From positions 2,232,001 through 2,296,000 of the forward strand of contig JAUCEF010000014.1 in assembly GCA_033558025.1 (NCBI GenBank): 64,000 nucleotides of DNA. The letters are read 5' to 3'. A model generated the notes under the pieces. It was not told where the DNA came from. It saw only the letters and a list, made by a program, of their open reading frames with translations, and ran no database searches. Both the position numbers and the translations under genes were made by a program. This DNA comes from Phytophthora sp. 'mugwort'. Its lineage: Eukaryota; Oomycota; Peronosporomycetes; Peronosporales; Peronosporaceae. Shown in pieces: positions 61,201 to 64,000 of this stretch (positions are counted from its first letter, which is position 1; every line of letters starts with the position of its first letter).

Positions 61201-62520
61201 ACAACGAATGCTGTATTGGTTGACCCTTTCCGTTCTCTCAATGCCCATTAACGTACACAACGGATAGTTGTAGCTAATTACAAAATAAATACATTGGTCA
61301 GCATTAACAGTACCGGACCCATCATCAAACGCCTTACCTGTTGGTTTTGTGGGTACAATCACCTAACATCAACTCTGTGAACCGCGAGAACAATCATCGC
61401 ATGTGCCTAGATGATAGATTGATAGCTCCAGTTTCGTTAGTGTTGGTTTCATCCACTGTGACCATATTTCCATCAAATGCAGCAAATTCAACAAGACGAA
61501 TAGAACATGCTTTCGTCATCAGTAACATCAGGCGTATTAGCTGTTTTGTAAGCTTGGACAATGTTATCCACATCTTTTTGGATAACGTTTTCGCCTTGAT
61601 CCAAAAGATATTCGTGTATTTTTGTACGCCTACGCGTGAAGTGAATCATCGACCGCATTTCTGCCACAACTTCTTCATTTGGGCACTCCGGTTATTAGAA
61701 TACGTCTTGTATTCGTCAGACCCAAGATTATGGTTGTGGCTCTAAAATCCATTCTTCACTGCAATCTCCGTTGAAATTCAGTTGGGCCGTGAACCGGAAA
61801 GGACATCCAATACCTCGTAAAAAGCGCTTAGGTCGCTTTCCAGACCCACGAGTTTTTTAGGCCAACCGTGCGTACATATGTAATTCCGCTGGTACACTCC
61901 CCATGACAGAGGGATGTAGGCTACGCCTTTGTCTGGGCTGCCTTTATTAAGGCAATCTTGTTGTTTCTAGTTTTGCAGTTTACAGTCTCACGTACGCAAA
62001 GTACTTGGTGCGTTGACGCTTGGTATTTATTCAGGTAAATAAATTATGCTTCCCAGGATAAATGAGTCTCCTGCGGGGAGGACACCTTAATGAGCCGATC
62101 GACTTCGTATGAGCTAGATCGCTTTTTCGCATCCTACGAAATTCAAAGAAGAGTTAATTGCCTTATGAAAAAAATAAAAATGAAGTAAGTGCACATACCA
62201 GTTCGCCAACCGACGCTTCGCGCGACTCGGATGCAGTCCCTTGTCTCTTTCCACGTAGTCGTACTGTGCATCGAACGCGACAGCTTCTCTTCACAGTCCC
62301 CAGCTTTATCCTCTCCCGCGCGAGCTGTTGCTGTACGTCTAGGCACAGGCTGTTCAATAGGCGAAGTCTCCATCGCGCAGACCGTAAGTCCGCGACGGTG
62401 TTTCCCTTGCGTCTCTTCGTGCCGTTTTCGTGTCCTTGCTTCCAAATGCCCGCGCAGATTCTTCGCTGCCAAGCCGCTCGCTTCTTCGACAGAACGCAAT
62501 TCTAGAAATAAACGCGAAAC
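58290..62520 (-). pseudogene. Decayed Mutator-like transposase of element C
   Basis: Segments follow in order down the minus strand. An N-terminal exon at about 62499-62200 ends at a GT donor after RSVGWRTG. A zinc-binding N-terminal domain follows (SWGVYQRNYICTHGWPKK near 61880, then in another frame GCPFRFTAQLNFNGDC). The core has NPSSEKKVEVIMVDKDLNEI near 61140-61070, with the catalytic Asp, then VLLCTFHVIKYP. Next come KMWVLYERSTLPHFE near 60800 and the SWIM finger ACTCRFACTIKLPCQHAIAH at about 60425-60370. A helical tail lies at 60000-59140. Many stops and frameshifts make it inactive. Confidence 0.75.
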
Positions 62521-62584
62521 CAGCGTTTACTGGACGATACGCGGATCACAGCAAAACATGGGCTGTATGGTAATTCATTAGTTC

Positions 62585-62657
62585 ACGGACCTGGACGATA
62601 CCTGGACCGAGACTCTGGACGATATCTGGACTCGAACTCTGGACGCTACCACTGCCG
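62585..62657 (-). repeat. Right terminal inverted repeat of element C
   Basis: Reverse complement of 56162-56234 with the same GTCCAG subrepeat spacing. It is immediately followed by the second copy of the TTTATTTAA target duplication. Confidence 0.85.
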
Positions 62658-62666
62658 TTTATTTAA

Positions 62667-63300
62667 ATGGGCACGACTAGTCGAACGCAGCGTTTATTGG
62701 ATAAAATGCAGTGGTACGTTGTGCCTTTTGCATAAATAACATGCTATTTTACTTACCCTCGTAGTTTGCAGCCGCGAATCCCGTTTTGAGCGGCGACGTG
62801 GCATCGACGACGCGGTGTCGACAATGGATTCTCGCAACGCTATACGCAACGCTATAGCATATACATGGCAGGCCACGTACTGTATGAGCCCTTCTAGCAT
62901 CAAACGTGTGGCCAGTATTGCACATGCATGACTAGCTACATGCTGTGAACGAATAATGAGGCGCTTTCTCTAAAAATATACGGTCACTGGTGTTTGCACG
63001 GCGCAAAGGGCTAAGGATAATATCTTATCTGGTACAAATGACCTTGTTCGCTTAAAATATGAATGTCGCACCAAAATAGACGCATTCATACTAGCATTTG
63101 CATAAAATCGTTTTTGGCGCGCCTTTGCGCGCCCTTTTTTTGATAATGAATGTAATTAATCCTTTATATATCGATCGACTATCTATTTTTATAGCTTAAT
63201 GTTTAACCTAAAATGCCAACTTGAAATTACATATGATTGGACGATTCGGATTGGCTTCCAGCCGCCCCTCATCCTCTCATTTCAGAATTCGAGGAGCGAG
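62667..63300. other. Region between element C and the last transposase remnant
   Basis: A minus-strand frame at 62903-62694 is open but unrecognised (SKRDSRLQTTR followed by GTAAGT). The hairpin GGCGCGC-CTTT-GCGCGCC is at 63116-63133. No gene can be supported. Confidence 0.35.
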
Positions 63301-63308
63301 GCGCTTGA

Positions 63309-63700
63309 TTGGACGGCGGTCGTCGTGGCAAGCGCCACAGTGAAATCAAGGCACAAGGGTTGAACAAGCGGCGGTGCCTAAGACTTGCAGACAAAACAGT
63401 TGCAGCAGATGCTGGAGTTGGTGGTGCTGCATACAGGCTCGGAGGAGCTGTCGAGTTTGAGCATGCCTGGCAAAAGTTGTTGAAGGCCGGATGGTCATCG
63501 AAACCTCCACCCAGCCGAAGTTTAGACTCACGCTATCGCTACATTAAATCCGGTGGAGACACCGCCGAGACAGAGGCGTAGATTTTTTGCTGGGCGAAAC
63601 GTCAGTGCTGCAGTTTTCGGCAGACCAGCGCCGTGAATTATTCTCCATTGGAGACGTTGCCGCCCCAGAAACGTCCGCAGCATGCTGGTAATAGGTATGC
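63309..63700 (+). pseudogene. PiggyBac-like transposase N-terminus, frameshifted
   Basis: EFEHAWQKLLKAGWSSKPPP followed by a basic linker, RYRYIKSGG, and then, after a frame change near 63570, GVDFLLGETSVLQFSADQ. The W-x-x-L-x-x-x-GW-x-SKPP line followed by GVDF-x-x-GE is the start of piggyBac-like transposases common in oomycetes. Only this N-terminal part is inside the window, and the frameshift suggests it is dead. Confidence 0.5.
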
Positions 63701-63874
63701 CACGACTAAGTCTGATTTCCCGCCAATAGAAACTAAAGAAGCGGGTCAGGACGATCGAGATAGCGATAATGATGTGGTAATGTTGGTATCCACGCAGTGG
63801 GCAAGCGAGGGTGTGATGATTTCGGACGCGAAGCCGCTGGAGGTAGACGTGGAGCCGTTGATTCTGGAGCTGCC

Positions 63875-63894
63875 GGGGGGGGGGGGGGGGGGGG
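63875..63894 (+). repeat. 20-base G homopolymer
   Basis: An uninterrupted run of 20 G, within an open plus-strand frame (63633-63941) that reads as glycines. Length is likely unstable and may be a sequencing artefact. Confidence 0.7.
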
Positions 63895-64000
63895 CGGCGC
63901 TGTTGACCACGGACATGGTGTTTCCGGACTGGAGATTCTGAAGGTGGGGCGGACCGACGTGGTGTCATTGGTAGTGGTACGGTTGAGCGTTGCCGTGGTT

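Larger units (their letters stand above)
56162..62657. mobile_element. Mutator-like element C, with TIRs, 9-bp TSD and nested transposon
   Basis: The outer ends are inverted copies: left 56162-56234 and right 62585-62657 match at all but about four of 73 positions. TTTATTTAA flanks both sides directly (56153-56161 and 62658-62666), a perfect 9-bp target duplication of the size typical of Mutator elements. Inside, the minus strand carries a decayed MULE transposase. A Tc1/pogo-type element is inserted at 56360-58272. Without that insert the element is about 4.6 kb. Confidence 0.85.

Noticed and set aside
1..64000. CRISPR arrays, operons, ribosome binding sites, prokaryotic terminators
   Set aside because: Spliced genes, eukaryotic families and eukaryotic transposons show this is a nuclear genome. 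No regular spacer-repeat array was seen.

Overview
The window reads as nuclear DNA of an oomycete, most likely Phytophthora or a close relative. The evidence is the gene content and style. There is an oomycete-type START/FYVE/GAF protein. Introns are short (about 60-100 nt). TCAYTTYNC-type initiator elements lie just upstream of start codons. The eroded transposons belong to families common in these genomes: Mutator-like elements with SWIM fingers, a SET-domain transposon-type protein, and piggyBac-like and Tc1/pogo-like transposases. The genus is inferred; no species is claimed.

Layout. 0-10.6 kb is a transposon graveyard: a DDE transposase remnant, two decayed Mutator-like transposases on the minus strand, a frame-scrambled coding minisatellite and a SET-domain pseudogene. 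Between them sit a phytanoyl-CoA dioxygenase-like gene (3.8-4.7 kb) and an inverted broken copy of the downstream glycosyltransferase. 10.6-24.5 kb carries three large plus-strand genes: a two-domain sterol-glucosyltransferase-like protein, a START/FYVE/GAF protein and a MON2 homologue. A rearranged GH31 glycosidase pseudogene lies between the first two.

26-35 kb is a tandem aquaporin/aquaglyceroporin cluster: three intact plus-strand copies, one divergent minus-strand copy, two clear pseudogenes and a possible tail relic. 36-43.2 kb holds the ribosome rescue factor HBS1 (eight exons, resolved), a thioredoxin plus triple monothiol glutaredoxin, an orphan protein and ribosomal protein uS7 (RPS5). 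43.6-55.6 kb is all minus strand: a C-terminal-motor kinesin-14, two tandem nitrate/nitrite-porter-type MFS transporters and a multi-exon coiled-coil protein.

56.16-62.66 kb is one Mutator-like element whose boundaries can be read directly. It has inverted termini built from GTCCAG subrepeats and a perfect 9-bp target duplication. A 1.9-kb Tc1/pogo-type transposon with perfect 24-bp inverted ends and a TA duplication is nested inside it. The last kilobase holds the start of a broken piggyBac-like transposase and a 20-base G run.

Functionally the intact genes are membrane transport (water/polyol channels, nitrate uptake), endomembrane trafficking and lipid biology (MON2, FYVE protein, sterol glucosylation), translation (uS7, HBS1), iron-sulfur/redox (glutaredoxin) and cytoskeleton (kinesin-14, coiled-coil protein). 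No operon-like logic is expected. The recurring theme is tandem duplication followed by decay, driven or scarred by transposons. I did not find a convincing new multi-gene system; the strongest novel-looking items are listed as findings.
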